Shown in pieces: positions 49,614-59,927 of a stretch of DNA of 64,000 nt; the stretch's first letter is position 1; each line of letters begins with the position of its first letter. Below the pieces are notes generated by a model. It saw only the letters and a program-made list of their open reading frames with translations, searched no databases and was not told the origin of the DNA. A program made the translations under genes and the position numbers. The stretch is from Halomonas elongata (GTDB lineage: Bacteria; Pseudomonadota; Gammaproteobacteria; Pseudomonadales; Halomonadaceae): NCBI RefSeq assembly GCF_029081005.1, contig NZ_JAJQTQ010000005.1, forward strand, positions 62,001-126,000, given 5' to 3'.

Positions 49614-51047
49614 TCACATCCCGTCTTGTCCATCATCGTCGCCGCCTTTCGGGGCGGCGTCGTCGTGTTCGGGGGATTCATCCGGTACCTCGCCGTCGGC
49701 GGCGCGCACCAGGTCGTCGGGCAGCGGCTTCTTCATGCGCACGCCCAGGCGTTCCAGCTCCCGGGCCTGTGCCACCAGGCTGCCCTGTCCCGTCGATAAC
49801 CGCCGCATGGCGCGGCGATGGCTGTCCCCGGCACGCTCAAGGTGTCGCCCGACGTCGTCCAGGCTCTCGACGAATCCACTGAACTTGCTCAGCAGGCGCT
49901 CGGCGCGCTCACCGATCAGGCGAGCGTTCTCGTTCTGTCGCTCCAGGCTCCACAGGCCCGCCACGGTGCGCAGGCTGGCCAGCAGCGTGGTCGGCGTGAC
50001 CATCACCACCTGCCGATCGAAGGCTTCCTGGAACAGGGTCGGATCGCGCTCGAAGGCCGCCGCAAAGGCCGGCTCCACCGGCACGAAGAGGAACACGAAG
50101 TCCGGGGAACGCAGCGTCGACAGGCGGGGATAGTCCTTGGCCGACAGCCCCTGGACATGCGCGCGCAGCGACTGCAGATGATCGCGCATCGCCGCTTCCC
50201 GCCCGGCCTCATCCTCGGCATTGACCACCCGCGTCCAGGCACTGAGCGATACCTTGGCATCGACGATCAAGTGGCGATCCTCCGGCAGATAGATGATCGC
50301 ATCGGGACGTCGCCGCCCCTGCTCGTCGTGCAGCGTCACCTCACGGCGATATTCGATATCGCGGCGCAGGCCACTGCGCTCGAGCACCCGTTCCAGGATC
50401 AACTCGCCCCAGTTGCCCTGGGCCTTCTGGTCGCCCTTGAGTGCCCGGGCCAGCCCGGCGGCTTCCTCGCCGAGCCTGGCATTGAGGCCGGCGAGCTGAT
50501 CCAGCTGGGCCTTGAGCGAGCCGCGCTCACGCTGCTCCTGACCGTGCAGCTCCTCGACACGCCGACGAAAGTGATCGACCTGCTCACGGAACGGCTTGAG
50601 CAGGGCCTCGAGGCTCTCTCGACTCTGGGAGCTATAGGTACGCTGCCGCTCGTCGAAGACCTGGCCGGCGAGCTGGTGGAACTCGTTCTTGAGCCGTTCG
50701 CGGGCGTCTTCCAGCAATGCCAACTGCTCGCGGTGCCGCAATGCCGTCTGCTCACGCTCCGTTTCCAGGCGTGCCGCCCGTTCGCGCTGTTCGGCGAGTT
50801 GGCCCTGGGTCTGCTCGAGCGTCGTCTCGACATTGGCCAGCCGCTCCCGACAGCCATCCAGTTGGGCGTCGCTCTGGGTCAGCTCCTGCTCGAGCCGCAC
50901 CACGGCGGCGTCGCGCTCGGCCAGGCGCTTGGCAGCGGCGTCATGCCGACGACGTTGCCCGAGTCCCCACGCCAGGCTTGCCAACGCCACCAGGCTCAGC
51001 CCGAGCGGCAATGCCCAGGCGGACGACGCGAGCCATGCCTCGTTCAT
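49614..51047 (-). CDS. rmuC: DNA recombination protein RmuC
   Basis: A 477-residue protein: an N-terminal membrane helix (residues 8-28), a long coiled coil (about 30-200, rich in Glu/Arg/Gln), then the RmuC nuclease-like domain (KGDQKAQGNWGELILERVLERSGL; DAIIYLPEDRHLIVDAKVSLSAW; FVFLFVPVEPAF). RmuC limits inversions at short inverted repeats in E. coli. The ATG at 51047 follows GGGGGG. The C-terminal tail is acidic and Asp/Gly-rich, as in other halophile proteins. Confidence 0.94.
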   Translation of the reverse strand: MNEAWLASSAWALPLGLSLVALASLAWGLGQRRRHDAAAKRLAERDAAVVRLEQELTQSDAQLDGCRERLANVETTLEQTQGQLAEQRERAARLETEREQTALRHREQLALLEDARERLKNEFHQLAGQVFDERQRTYSSQSRESLEALLKPFREQVDHFRRRVEELHGQEQRERGSLKAQLDQLAGLNARLGEEAAGLARALKGDQKAQGNWGELILERVLERSGLRRDIEYRREVTLHDEQGRRRPDAIIYLPEDRHLIVDAKVSLSAWTRVVNAEDEAGREAAMRDHLQSLRAHVQGLSAKDYPRLSTLRSPDFVFLFVPVEPAFAAAFERDPTLFQEAFDRQVVMVTPTTLLASLRTVAGLWSLERQNENARLIGERAERLLSKFSGFVESLDDVGRHLERAGDSHRRAMRRLSTGQGSLVAQARELERLGVRMKKPLPDDLVRAADGEVPDESPEHDDAAPKGGDDDGQDGM

Positions 51048-51058
51048 GCTGCCCCCCC

Positions 51059-52525
51059 TCAAGCCGTCGGACTCGCCAGATCCTCGACCAGGGTGCGCAG
51101 CATGTCCCAGAACTCCGACACCGAGTCGATCTCCACGCGTTCGTCCGGCGAATGCGCGCCACGGATCAATGGGCCGAAGGAGATCATCGACAGCTCCGGA
51201 TACTTGGCCCCGAGGATGCCGCACTCCAGGCCCGCATGGATCACCTTGATGGCAGGATCGACGCCCAGTCGATCGCGGTGCAGAGTACAGAAACGTGCCA
51301 AGAGCGGGCTCTCGGGCACCGGTGTCCAGCCGGGATAGGCGTTCTCGACCCGGGTGCGGGCACCGATCAGCTCGAACAGCGCGCGAAAGCGATCGGCGAT
51401 GTCGGCACGGGCGCTGTCACGCAGCGAGCGCACCAGGGCGCACAGGTGGAAACGTCCTCCTTCCAGGCGCACCACGCCGAGGTTGTTGGAGGTTTCCACC
51501 ACGCCCGGCACGGCGGTGCTCATGCGCTCGACGCCACAGGGCGCGACATGCAGGGCGTTGATCAACAGGCGGCTGGCGTCACGGGTCAGGACCTCCGCAC
51601 CCTCGGTGTCACCGGGGTCGAGTGTCAGCTGCAGGCCATCATCGACCCCGGCCAGTTCGTCGCGCAACGCCTGCTCCAGTGCCGTCAAACGGGCTCGAGC
51701 GGCTTCCACTTCGTCGACGGGCAGCGCCAGGGTGGCAAAGGCCTCTCGAGGCAGGGCATTGCGCAGGGTGCCACCATGGTAGTCGACCAGGCGCACATCG
51801 CAGTCGCCAAGACAGCGCAGAGCCCGCACCAGCAACCGGTTGGCGTTGCCGCGGCCCTTGTCGATATCGATGCCGGAATGCCCCCCGCTCAGCCCGGTCA
51901 GGGCGAGGCGCATCGACGTCTCGTCCTCGCCCAACGCGGTGGTGGGCAACTGTGCCTCGACGACCACGTCGGCCCCACCGGCGCAACCGATGTAGACCTG
52001 GCCACGATCCTCGGAATCGAGATTGAGCAGAATCTCACCCTCGAGCCAGCCCTCCGCCAGGTTCAAGGCGCCGCCCATCGAGGACTCTTCCTCCAGGGTG
52101 AACAGCGCCTCGAGCGGCCCATGCACCAGCGAGTCGTCCTCCAGGATCGCCAGCGCCGCCGCCACGCCCATGCCGTTGTCGGCTCCCAGGGTGGTATTCC
52201 GCGCATGCAGCCAGCCGTCTTCCACATAGGTCGCGATGGGATCGCGGGTGAAGTCGTGGGGATGCTCGGCGTTGGCCTGGGCGACCATGTCCAGGTGTCC
52301 CTGCAGGATCACCCCCGGCGCCTGCTCGTGGCCGGACGTGGCGGGCTTGCGGATTCGCAGGTTGCCGAAGCCATCGCGGTCGTGGGACAGGCCGAGCCCT
52401 TCGGCCCAGGCTTCAAGATGCGCCACCAGGGCCACCTCGTGGCCGGAGGGACGCGGGGTGTCGCACAGGGTGCGGAAATGGCGCCACAGCGGGCGCGGCG
52501 CAAGTTGCTCGAGATGTGCGTTCAT
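51059..52525 (-). CDS. pepD: Aminoacyl-histidine dipeptidase (PepD, M20)
   Basis: A 488-residue cytoplasmic zinc peptidase that splits X-His dipeptides. Metal ligands in order: QGHLDMV (His, near residue 77), LGADNGMG (Asp, near 115), LEEESSMGG (catalytic Glu and ligand, near 144), NLDSED (Asp, near 168) and HAGLECGIL (His, near 433). The lid domain contains GLSGGHSGIDI. The length equals E. coli PepD. It lies 11 bp upstream of rmuC. Confidence 0.95.
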   Translation of the reverse strand: MNAHLEQLAPRPLWRHFRTLCDTPRPSGHEVALVAHLEAWAEGLGLSHDRDGFGNLRIRKPATSGHEQAPGVILQGHLDMVAQANAEHPHDFTRDPIATYVEDGWLHARNTTLGADNGMGVAAALAILEDDSLVHGPLEALFTLEEESSMGGALNLAEGWLEGEILLNLDSEDRGQVYIGCAGGADVVVEAQLPTTALGEDETSMRLALTGLSGGHSGIDIDKGRGNANRLLVRALRCLGDCDVRLVDYHGGTLRNALPREAFATLALPVDEVEAARARLTALEQALRDELAGVDDGLQLTLDPGDTEGAEVLTRDASRLLINALHVAPCGVERMSTAVPGVVETSNNLGVVRLEGGRFHLCALVRSLRDSARADIADRFRALFELIGARTRVENAYPGWTPVPESPLLARFCTLHRDRLGVDPAIKVIHAGLECGILGAKYPELSMISFGPLIRGAHSPDERVEIDSVSEFWDMLRTLVEDLASPTA

Positions 52526-52557
52526 GGCGCTTCTATACCGTGATTGACTCGGAGACT

Positions 52558-54738
52558 CTACCGGCCGTCCTCAGCCTTGGGAAGGCTAGCCGCTTCGAGC
52601 CACCTGGCGACACTTCGGCGGCGCCAGGCATCAACCTGCCGGGCACCGCTGAGCGACAACCGCCGGGCGAGCCAGTCGTCGGAGCGCCCCTGAAAGGCCC
52701 AGGCAGCCAGCATGGCCAGCTCGGCATCGCCCTGACCATGAGCGGCGACAATGCCGATCAGCGCCTGCATGGCCGGTCTCGCCATGGCCGGATCGCGATG
52801 GCCATGGGCCACATCATCGAGGTCACGGCGGTCCTCCGCCGACAGTGACCCGACGGCGCGATCGCCGAGCAGGGTCAAGGCCACCAGGGGCTCCAGGTCA
52901 GCCAGTTCGAAGGCCAGCAGACCGGGAAGCTGGCGATGGAAGCGACGCGTCAAACGGTCCGCCAGGGCTTCGCCGCCGGCGCTGACAGCTCGCACCACCA
53001 TCAGGGCATACTCGCCGGTGGAGGTCTCGCGGGTCACCCCGAGGCGCACCACTCGGAATCCCCGGGCCTGCCAGAAGGCCAGCAGGCCGGGCTCGGCGCC
53101 GAAGCTCGCCCCGAGCAGGTCGATACCATCCGCGTCGGCATCGGCCTGCTCGGCCGCCAACAGCCGCGTCCCCAGGCCCTGTCGACGGCACTGCGACACC
53201 ACCGCAATGCGCGAGACGCGACGTAGCCGGGCCGTCAGGGCCTCGCGTTCGCCGGCATGGGCCGCCAGCGACTGGGCCAACAGGTGACCACGAGGGCGCC
53301 GCTCGCCACGCGCCACACGCTCGGCCAGATCGGCATCGAAGTTCCCCTCGTCGCCGGTGACCACCACCGCCTCGATGCCGGCCTTGCCCGACAGGCTGGC
53401 GACACGGCTCCCCGGCGCATCCAGCAACCGCCGCAGGTCACCGGGCGTGGTGCGGTAATGGGCCTGGACCAGCAGGCCGAAGATGGCACGCAGGCGCGGC
53501 TCGTCAACGGCCAGGTCACGACGATCCTCGCGCTGCCAGTACTCTGCCCCGGGCTGTCCGGTCTCGCCATCCGGTTCCGCATCGAGCATCAGCAGGCGCG
53601 AGGTCAGCGCCTCCAGAGGATCCCCCTCGGCCCAGCGCACCGGCATGGCCAGATGGCATTCACGCCAGTCCGGGGCCAACCGGTCGAGTCGCTCGCGAAA
53701 ACGCAGTGCAAAACCACGCCCGGCCCCTTCATAGCCATGCACGGTGGTGGCGAAGGCGATGCGCGGAAAGGCCTCGAGCCAGCCGCCCAGGAGGCCGGCG
53801 GGAATCGCCGCGGCCTCATCCACCAGCAGCCAGCCCCCCGCACCGCCGGCCTCACCGCGCTCGATTCGCGCCTGGAGTTCATCCGGCGCCAGGAAGATTA
53901 CGCGACCCGCGTCGGTCTCGAAGCGATTGCCCCGGCGCGCACCCTCGGGGCACAGCACCGTCAGACGCTCGAAGAGCCCCGCCACCGCTGCCGGACGCGG
54001 AGCGGTCACCAGGATGTCGCCGACGCCTCGCGCCAGCAGTCGGGCACAGGCGATCCCCAATGCCGCCGTCTTGCCGCGCCCGCGGTCGGCAGTGATCACC
54101 AGCGGTCGACGACGGCGCAGGCGCACGAGCCGCGCCACGGCATCGGCCTGATCCCGGGTGAGGCAAGCCGGGTCCGGCGGCACCGACACGTCCCGGGGAA
54201 CGTCGGTCAGCACCGGCGTGACCGGCGATTCCCCTTCCGTCCAGCGCGCCACGTCCGTCGAATTCATCAGCAACGTCGCCAAGCGCATCAGGTATCGACA
54301 CGGCAAGGCCTCCACCGACCAGGGGTGCTCGGCCAGGCGCGCATAGTCGGCATCGGGCCGTGTCCCCCAGTCGACGGGCGTCATCAGTACCATCACCCCC
54401 CCGGCACGCAGGGTGCCGGACAGGGCGCCGAACGCTTCGGGGTCGAATCCGGCCCCCGGGGAGACTGCATCGAAGACGACCAGATCCTGTTCGCCACCGA
54501 GTCGAGTCCGTGCCTTGCTCGCCGGCAGCCACTCGGCTGCCTCGATGCCACCCGGTGACTCGGGCGCGACCCAGAGCGGTGCCCCCCAGGCCTCGCCGCA
54601 CCATAGCCGCCGGGCACGCTCACGACAGCACTCGACGCTACCCCGCAGCCAGATCAGTCCCCGCCAGCGTCGCGCGACGAGCGCCCGATGAAAACCGTCC
54701 AGATCGGGCGGCAGATCATGCCTGGGTAGTGGCGACAT
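52558..54738 (-). CDS. tmcA: tRNA(Met) cytidine acetyltransferase
   Basis: A 726-residue enzyme that makes N4-acetylcytidine at position 34 of elongator tRNA-Met, using ATP and acetyl-CoA. Order of parts: N-terminal Rossmann-like domain (about 1-165), RecD-like helicase domain with Walker A ADRGRGKTAALG near 205 and Walker B WLLVDEAAAIPAGLL near 300, then a GNAT acetyltransferase domain with IAVVSQCRRQGLGTRLL near 520, and a C-terminal tRNA-binding tail. Start 54738 (MSPLPRHDL) has AGGAG upstream. It lies 32 bp before pepD. Confidence 0.94.
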   Translation of the reverse strand: MSPLPRHDLPPDLDGFHRALVARRWRGLIWLRGSVECCRERARRLWCGEAWGAPLWVAPESPGGIEAAEWLPASKARTRLGGEQDLVVFDAVSPGAGFDPEAFGALSGTLRAGGVMVLMTPVDWGTRPDADYARLAEHPWSVEALPCRYLMRLATLLMNSTDVARWTEGESPVTPVLTDVPRDVSVPPDPACLTRDQADAVARLVRLRRRRPLVITADRGRGKTAALGIACARLLARGVGDILVTAPRPAAVAGLFERLTVLCPEGARRGNRFETDAGRVIFLAPDELQARIERGEAGGAGGWLLVDEAAAIPAGLLGGWLEAFPRIAFATTVHGYEGAGRGFALRFRERLDRLAPDWRECHLAMPVRWAEGDPLEALTSRLLMLDAEPDGETGQPGAEYWQREDRRDLAVDEPRLRAIFGLLVQAHYRTTPGDLRRLLDAPGSRVASLSGKAGIEAVVVTGDEGNFDADLAERVARGERRPRGHLLAQSLAAHAGEREALTARLRRVSRIAVVSQCRRQGLGTRLLAAEQADADADGIDLLGASFGAEPGLLAFWQARGFRVVRLGVTRETSTGEYALMVVRAVSAGGEALADRLTRRFHRQLPGLLAFELADLEPLVALTLLGDRAVGSLSAEDRRDLDDVAHGHRDPAMARPAMQALIGIVAAHGQGDAELAMLAAWAFQGRSDDWLARRLSLSGARQVDAWRRRSVARWLEAASLPKAEDGR

Positions 54739-55055
54739 GCGGACTCCTGAGCCGATCAACTTTGGTCTAATGAGACTCGGCAATTAAACGCTCGATTGCA
54801 CTGCGGCAACGCAACATGAAGAACCTCGAATTCCGTCCATCTCACTGATATGTCACCTATATTCATAATTCATCGTCATGTGCGACCGCCACAAGATAGC
54901 GTGAAACACGACCATGGTGGACATCGAACCTCACGGAAAAGCCATGCTAGCTTGATGACTGGCACCGTCCCGCTGCCGTCCTGCATCCGGGATGGTCACG
55001 CTCTCTGTCCGCGTCTCTTCTCGACAACCACAACAAGTCCCAGAGGGAGTCTCTC
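54739..55055. other. 317-bp divergent leader between tmcA and the third TRAP operon
   Basis: AT-rich in its first half. No palindromic operator comparable to those of the other TRAP operons was found, and no convincing -35/-10 pair or sigma-54 site. AGAGGGAG precedes the dctP start. Confidence 0.5.
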
Positions 55056-56159
55056 ATGACAACACGCTTCACTCTCACCGGCCTGGCCGCCGGTATCGCC
55101 CTGGCCACGCTGGCGACCAATGTCCAGGCCCAGGAAGAATGGACCATGACCACCACCTGGCCGGACAACCTGGATCTCATCCAGATCGACCGTCACTGGG
55201 CGGAACTGGTCAACCAGCTGGCCGGCGACGAACTGCAGATCGAGTTCCGTGCCGGTGGCACGCTCATGCCCGGCACCGAGGTATTCGATGCCACCGAGAC
55301 CGGCAGCATCGAAGCCGCCGGCGACTGGCCCGGCTACTGGGCCGGCCGCAGCCCGGCCTTCTCGCCGCTGGCCACCACCACCAGCCTGTTCAATGGCGTC
55401 GACTATCTGAACTGGATCCAGCAGTGGGGCGGCTTCGAGCTCTATCAGGAGGTCTACGGCCAGTACAACATGGTCTATCTGCCCTACGGTATCACCAATA
55501 ACGAATCCGGTTTCCGTGGCGGCACGCCCATCGAGAGTCTCGCCGACCTGGAAGGCAAGCGTCTGCGCCTGTCCGGGCGCGACCAGGGGCGTGTACTGGA
55601 GCAGCTGGGCGGTTCCCAGGTCACTCTCGCTGGCGGCGAAATCTACCAGGCCATCGAGCGTGGCGTGGTCGACGGCGCCGAGTTTTCCACGCCCGGCGTG
55701 GACTACAAGGCCGGCTTCAACGAGGTCGCCGATTACTGGCTGACCCCGGGCTGGCACCAGTCCGCCAGCGTGTTCGGCGTGATGATCAACCAGGATGCCT
55801 GGGATGCACTGTCCGAAGAGACGCAGGAAAAGCTCAAGATCGCCGCGGACGCCACCATGGCCTGGTCGCTGGCCTGGTCCGAACGCCAATCCACCGAAGG
55901 CACGGTGAAGTTCCTCGAGGACGGCACGGAGATCAACCAGCTTTCCGAGGAGGATCTCGCCGAGATACAGCGCATCACCAACGAGGTGATCGTGCAGGGC
56001 GCCTGTGAGGATCCGATGCATGCCAAGATCTATCATTCGATGATCAGCTACATGGAGCACTACGCCAACTGGCGCGACATCTCGGTGCCGTACAACATGA
56101 GCCGAGTCACCGACAACCTGCCGCCCCTGGAGGAAATCGAAGCCTGCATGGAGCAATGA
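55056..56159 (+). CDS. TRAP transporter substrate-binding protein (DctP/TakP type), third cluster
   Basis: A 367-residue periplasmic protein with a signal peptide cleaved near NVQAQ/EE (residue 25). The mature part has the TakP-like pattern (WPDNLDLIQIDRHWAELVNQL; GKRLRLSGRDQGRVLEQLGG; AIERGVVDGAEFSTPGVDY), related to 2-oxoacid and carboxylate-binding TRAP proteins. It is the first gene of a rightward P-Q-M operon. Nothing nearby reveals the substrate; 2-oxoacids or other monocarboxylates are possible. Confidence 0.88.
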   Translation: MTTRFTLTGLAAGIALATLATNVQAQEEWTMTTTWPDNLDLIQIDRHWAELVNQLAGDELQIEFRAGGTLMPGTEVFDATETGSIEAAGDWPGYWAGRSPAFSPLATTTSLFNGVDYLNWIQQWGGFELYQEVYGQYNMVYLPYGITNNESGFRGGTPIESLADLEGKRLRLSGRDQGRVLEQLGGSQVTLAGGEIYQAIERGVVDGAEFSTPGVDYKAGFNEVADYWLTPGWHQSASVFGVMINQDAWDALSEETQEKLKIAADATMAWSLAWSERQSTEGTVKFLEDGTEINQLSEEDLAEIQRITNEVIVQGACEDPMHAKIYHSMISYMEHYANWRDISVPYNMSRVTDNLPPLEEIEACMEQ

Positions 56160-56255
56160 ACCGGAGTCGCCGTCAACCGGGACGGGAGGGCCCCATCGGG
56201 TCCTCTCCCTTCCATCGACCTGACCTCGACACCGACTCACGCCGGGATCCCCATC

Positions 56256-56759
56256 ATGAATGCCATGACCAGAGCCATCGATGCCCTCAACGAGGCGTTC
56301 GGGCGCCTGATCGCCCCATTGCTCGCCGTGATCACCCTGATCGTGATCTACGACATCGCCATGCGGTTCTTCATCGGACGCCCCAGTGACTGGGCCTTCG
56401 ATGTCACCAAGATGCTGTTCGGCGCTCACTTCATGCTGATGGCCGCCTATGGACTGCGCCATCATGCCCACGTGGAAGTCGACGTGCTCAAGCGCCTGCT
56501 GTCACGACGCAAGCAGGCGGCCCTCGAGCTCCTCGGCTATCTGATCTTCTTCGTTCCCTTCATCGGGATGCTGCTCAGCCTTGGCTGGGATTTCTTCCTG
56601 CGTTCCTTCAGTCGCGGCGAAACCACGTACGGCATGGTGGCCATCCCCGTCTATCCGGTGAAGGCGGTCATCGTCGTCACCGCCGCTCTGCTCCTGCTCC
56701 AGGCCCTCGCCGTGGTGAGCCGTGCCATTCAGGAATTGCGCCGGGAGGAAACCCCATGA
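56256..56759 (+). CDS. TRAP transporter small permease (DctQ), third cluster
   Basis: A 167-residue, four-helix membrane protein: IAPLLAVITLIVIYDIAMRFF in helix 1, ALELLGYLIFFVPFIGMLLSLGWDFF in the middle. It belongs to the longer-loop DctQ group found with TakP-like binding proteins. Its stop overlaps the dctM start by 4 bp (ATGA). Confidence 0.88.
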   Translation: MNAMTRAIDALNEAFGRLIAPLLAVITLIVIYDIAMRFFIGRPSDWAFDVTKMLFGAHFMLMAAYGLRHHAHVEVDVLKRLLSRRKQAALELLGYLIFFVPFIGMLLSLGWDFFLRSFSRGETTYGMVAIPVYPVKAVIVVTAALLLLQALAVVSRAIQELRREETP

Positions 56760-58084
56760 GTGCCGAGATGCTTACCCTGTTCATGTTCGGCGGCCTGCTC
56801 GTCGGCCTTTTCATGGGCCATCCACTGGCCTTCGTGCTGGGCGGCGTCGCCGTGCTCGGGGCCTGGCTCGGGCCGGGCGCCAATACTCTGGGCATCCTGA
56901 TCAACAACATCTACGGCAACGCCATGGACAACTACGTCCTGGTCGCCATCCCCCTCTTCGTGCTGATGGCCCGCTTCCTCAATGACTCCGGCGTCACCGA
57001 GAAGATGTTCGAGTCGATGCGCCTGCTGCTGGCCAACCTGCGCGGCGGCCTGGCGCTCACCGTGGTCATCGTCTCGGTGCTGCTTGCCGCCACCACCGGC
57101 ATCGTCGGCGCCTCCATCGCGGTGATGGGCATGATCGCCCTGGTGCCGATGCTCAAGTACTCCTACAACAAGGAACTGAGTACCGGGGTGATCATGGCCA
57201 GCGGCTGCCTGGGCATCCTGATTCCCCCCAGTATCATGCTGATCCTGATGGCCAGCTACTCACCGGTCTCGGTAGGCGCGCTGTTCGCCGGCGCCCTGGT
57301 GCCGGGCGTCATGCTGGGCGCAATGTATGCCCTCTACGTGCTGATCATCTGCTACCTGAAACCTTCCTATGGCCCGCCGGTGCCCGTCGAAGAGCGCGCC
57401 GACACCTCCACGGGCGAATTGCTGGTCATGCTCGGCAAGTACGTGCTCCCCCCCATGACGCTGATTCTCGGCGTCCTCGGCTCATTGTTCACCGGCATCG
57501 CCACCGCCACCGAGGCCTCGGCCATCGGCGTGGCCATCGCCTTCGTGCTCTTTTTGATCTTCGGCGATCGCAAGGCCTCGACCTGCTATCGCACCCTGGT
57601 AGAAGCCAGCAAGACCACCACCATGGTGATGCTGGTGCTGGTGGGGGCCACCGCCTTCACCGGGGTCTTCTCGATCGGTGGCGGCATGGACGTCATCAGC
57701 GACGTCGTCCTGGCCATGCCCGGCGGTACCACCGGCGCGCTGATCCTGATGCTGTTCCTGGTGTTCATCCTCGGCATGTTCCTGGACTGGACCGGCATCG
57801 TGCTGCTCAGCTTTCCGATCATGCTGCCCATCGTCGAGCAGATGGGCGTGGACGTCCTGTGGTTCGTGGTCATGGTCGCGGTGGTGCTGCAGACATCCTT
57901 TCTCACTCCCCCCTTCGGCTATGCCCTCTTCTACCTCAAGGGGGTGGCTCCCCAAGGGGTCGAGATCGTCGACCTCTATCGGGCGGTGATTCCTTTCTGT
58001 GCGCTGATCGTGCTGGCCTGCGTGCTGATGGCCCTCTTCCCCTCCCTGATAACGGGGCTGCCGGCGGTGATGCTCGGTCACTGA
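56756..58084 (+). CDS. TRAP transporter large permease (DctM), third cluster
   Basis: A 442-residue permease with about 12 helices: TGIVGASIAVMGMIALVPMLK near residue 122, GILIPPSIMLILMASYSPVSVGALF near 155, and FLTPPFGYALFYLKGV near 380, which is typical of the DctM branch that accompanies TakP-type receptors. A perfect hairpin follows 14 bp after the stop. Confidence 0.93.
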   Translation: MSAEMLTLFMFGGLLVGLFMGHPLAFVLGGVAVLGAWLGPGANTLGILINNIYGNAMDNYVLVAIPLFVLMARFLNDSGVTEKMFESMRLLLANLRGGLALTVVIVSVLLAATTGIVGASIAVMGMIALVPMLKYSYNKELSTGVIMASGCLGILIPPSIMLILMASYSPVSVGALFAGALVPGVMLGAMYALYVLIICYLKPSYGPPVPVEERADTSTGELLVMLGKYVLPPMTLILGVLGSLFTGIATATEASAIGVAIAFVLFLIFGDRKASTCYRTLVEASKTTTMVMLVLVGATAFTGVFSIGGGMDVISDVVLAMPGGTTGALILMLFLVFILGMFLDWTGIVLLSFPIMLPIVEQMGVDVLWFVVMVAVVLQTSFLTPPFGYALFYLKGVAPQGVEIVDLYRAVIPFCALIVLACVLMALFPSLITGLPAVMLGH

Positions 58085-58097
58085 TCGATATCTCCAT

Positions 58098-58122
58098 GCC
58101 GCCTGCCGTCACGGCAGGCGGC
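58098..58122. terminator. Strong hairpin after the third TRAP operon
   Basis: GCCGCCTGCCGT and ACGGCAGGCGGC, complementary arms around a central C; no T-run. It lies between dctM and fbpB, both rightward. Confidence 0.5.
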
Positions 58123-58232
58123 GCCGTATCATGCGCCTCGATGCAGCCCCCGCGTCCAACTGATAGTATTCTCGCCTGCCATCCCATCGCATTCGACCGG
58201 TGCCGGGTCCCCTCACCGGAAGGAGTTGTCGC

Positions 58233-59927
58233 TTGTCCAGTCCCGCCAGCCATCGACCCACCGCGTCCGCCCGACGGTTGTCGCTGCGCCTCGATGCCTG
58301 GAACCTGCTGACCCTGGGGATCGCCGCCATCGTGGTGCTGCCGGTCCTGGTGGTGTTCGCCCATATCGTCATGCCCACCGAGGGGATCTGGCACCACCTG
58401 GCCAGTACCGTGCTGGGACGTTACCTGGCCAATACCCTCTTTCTGGTGATCACCGTGGGCCTGGGTACCTTCGTCATCGGTACCGGCACGGCCTGGCTGG
58501 TGGTGATGTGTCGCTTCCCGGGGCGTCGCCTGTTCGAATGGGCCCTCTTGTTGCCGCTGGCGGTGCCGACCTATGTGATCGCCTATGCCTACACCGACTT
58601 CCTGCAGTACGCCGGCCCGGTTCAGGGCTGGTTGAGGGAAGCCTTCAACTGGGGACGCGACGACTACTTCTTCCCCGAGATCCGCTCCCTGGGCGGGGCC
58701 GCGACCCTGATCACCCTGGTGCTCTATCCCTACGTCTACATGCTGGCCCGGGCCACCTTCCTCGAACAATCGGTGTGCGTGCTGGATGTGGGTCGAACCC
58801 TGGGCCGCGGTCCCTGGCGTCTGTTCGGTGGCGTGGCGATTCCCCTGGCACGACCGGCCATCGTCGGCGGCGTCTCGCTGGCGCTGATGGAGACCCTCAA
58901 CGAATTCGGTGCGGTGCAGTACTTCGGCGTCGACACCTTCACCACCGGCATCTATCGCACCTGGTTCGGCATGGGCGAGCAGGTCGCCGCAGCCCAGCTG
59001 GCGGCCTGTCTGCTGACCTTCGTGATATTCCTGGTGCTGCTGGAGCGCGCCTCGCGAGGCAAGCGTCGCTACTTCCATACCACGGGGCGCTATCAGCGCC
59101 TGCCGGAGTTCCCGCTCACCGGCTGGCGGGCAGCGGCGGCCTGTCTGGCCTGTCTGTTACCGGTGCTGATCGGCTTCCTGATCCCCAGTGGCCTGCTGGG
59201 CTATCTGTCGATCAGGGGCGGGGATTCGCTGTTCGGCCCCCAGTTTCTGGAATTCGCGGGCAACAGCCTGGTGCTGGCCATCCTGGCGGCGGGTGCCGCG
59301 GTGGGCCTGGCGCTGGTGCTGAGCTACGGCGCCCGGCTCAACCCGGGGCCGGTGACCCGCACCGCTACCCGCGTGGCCGCCATGGGCTATGCCGTGCCCG
59401 GCTCGGTCGTGGCGGTGGGCATCCTGATTCCCTTCGCCTGGCTGGACGACCAGATCAATGGTTGGCTACGCGCTCATCATGGCGTCATCGCCGGCCTGAT
59501 CTTCAGCGGCTCGGCCTTCATCCTGATCTATGCCTATGTAGTGCGCTTCCTGGCAGTATCGTTCAATGCCCTGGAGGCCAGCCTCGGCAAGGTCACCCCC
59601 AACATGGACGCGGCGGCCCGCACCCTGGGTCAGACCGCCAGCGGCACCCTGCGTCGGATACATACGCCGATCATGCGCAGCAGCCTGCTGGCCGCCGCCA
59701 TCCTGGTCTTCGTCGACGTGATGAAGGAACTGCCGGCGACCATCATCCTGCGCCCCTTCGACTTCGACACCCTGGCCGTGCGCGCCCACAACCTGGCCGC
59801 CGACGAGCGCCTCGCCGAGGCCTCCACCGCCTCGCTGTCGATCGTCGCGGTGGGCATCATTCCCGTGGTGCTGTTAAGCCTCGCCATGCGCGGCGCTCGC
59901 CCCGGCGGGAAAGACGAACACCTGTGA
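58233..59927 (+). CDS. fbpB: Iron(III) ABC transporter permease (FbpB type)
   Basis: A 564-residue inner-membrane protein made of two fused permease halves of about six helices each. EAA-like loops occur in each half: ARTLGRGPWRLFGGVAIPLARPA near 190 and ARTLGQTASGTLRRIHTPIMR near 465. This is the FbpB/HitB arrangement. The start is taken as TTG at 58233 because AGGAG lies 7 bp upstream; a GTG at 58200 is possible. It converges with fbpC, and the two 3' ends overlap by 54 bp. Confidence 0.88.
   Translation: MSSPASHRPTASARRLSLRLDAWNLLTLGIAAIVVLPVLVVFAHIVMPTEGIWHHLASTVLGRYLANTLFLVITVGLGTFVIGTGTAWLVVMCRFPGRRLFEWALLLPLAVPTYVIAYAYTDFLQYAGPVQGWLREAFNWGRDDYFFPEIRSLGGAATLITLVLYPYVYMLARATFLEQSVCVLDVGRTLGRGPWRLFGGVAIPLARPAIVGGVSLALMETLNEFGAVQYFGVDTFTTGIYRTWFGMGEQVAAAQLAACLLTFVIFLVLLERASRGKRRYFHTTGRYQRLPEFPLTGWRAAAACLACLLPVLIGFLIPSGLLGYLSIRGGDSLFGPQFLEFAGNSLVLAILAAGAAVGLALVLSYGARLNPGPVTRTATRVAAMGYAVPGSVVAVGILIPFAWLDDQINGWLRAHHGVIAGLIFSGSAFILIYAYVVRFLAVSFNALEASLGKVTPNMDAAARTLGQTASGTLRRIHTPIMRSSLLAAAILVFVDVMKELPATIILRPFDFDTLAVRAHNLAADERLAEASTASLSIVAVGIIPVVLLSLAMRGARPGGKDEHL

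Noticed and set aside
54960-54985. A sigma-54 promoter (TGGCAC near 54960) before the third TRAP operon
   Set aside because: The -24 half TGGCAC is present, but the -12 TTGC element is not at the required spacing.
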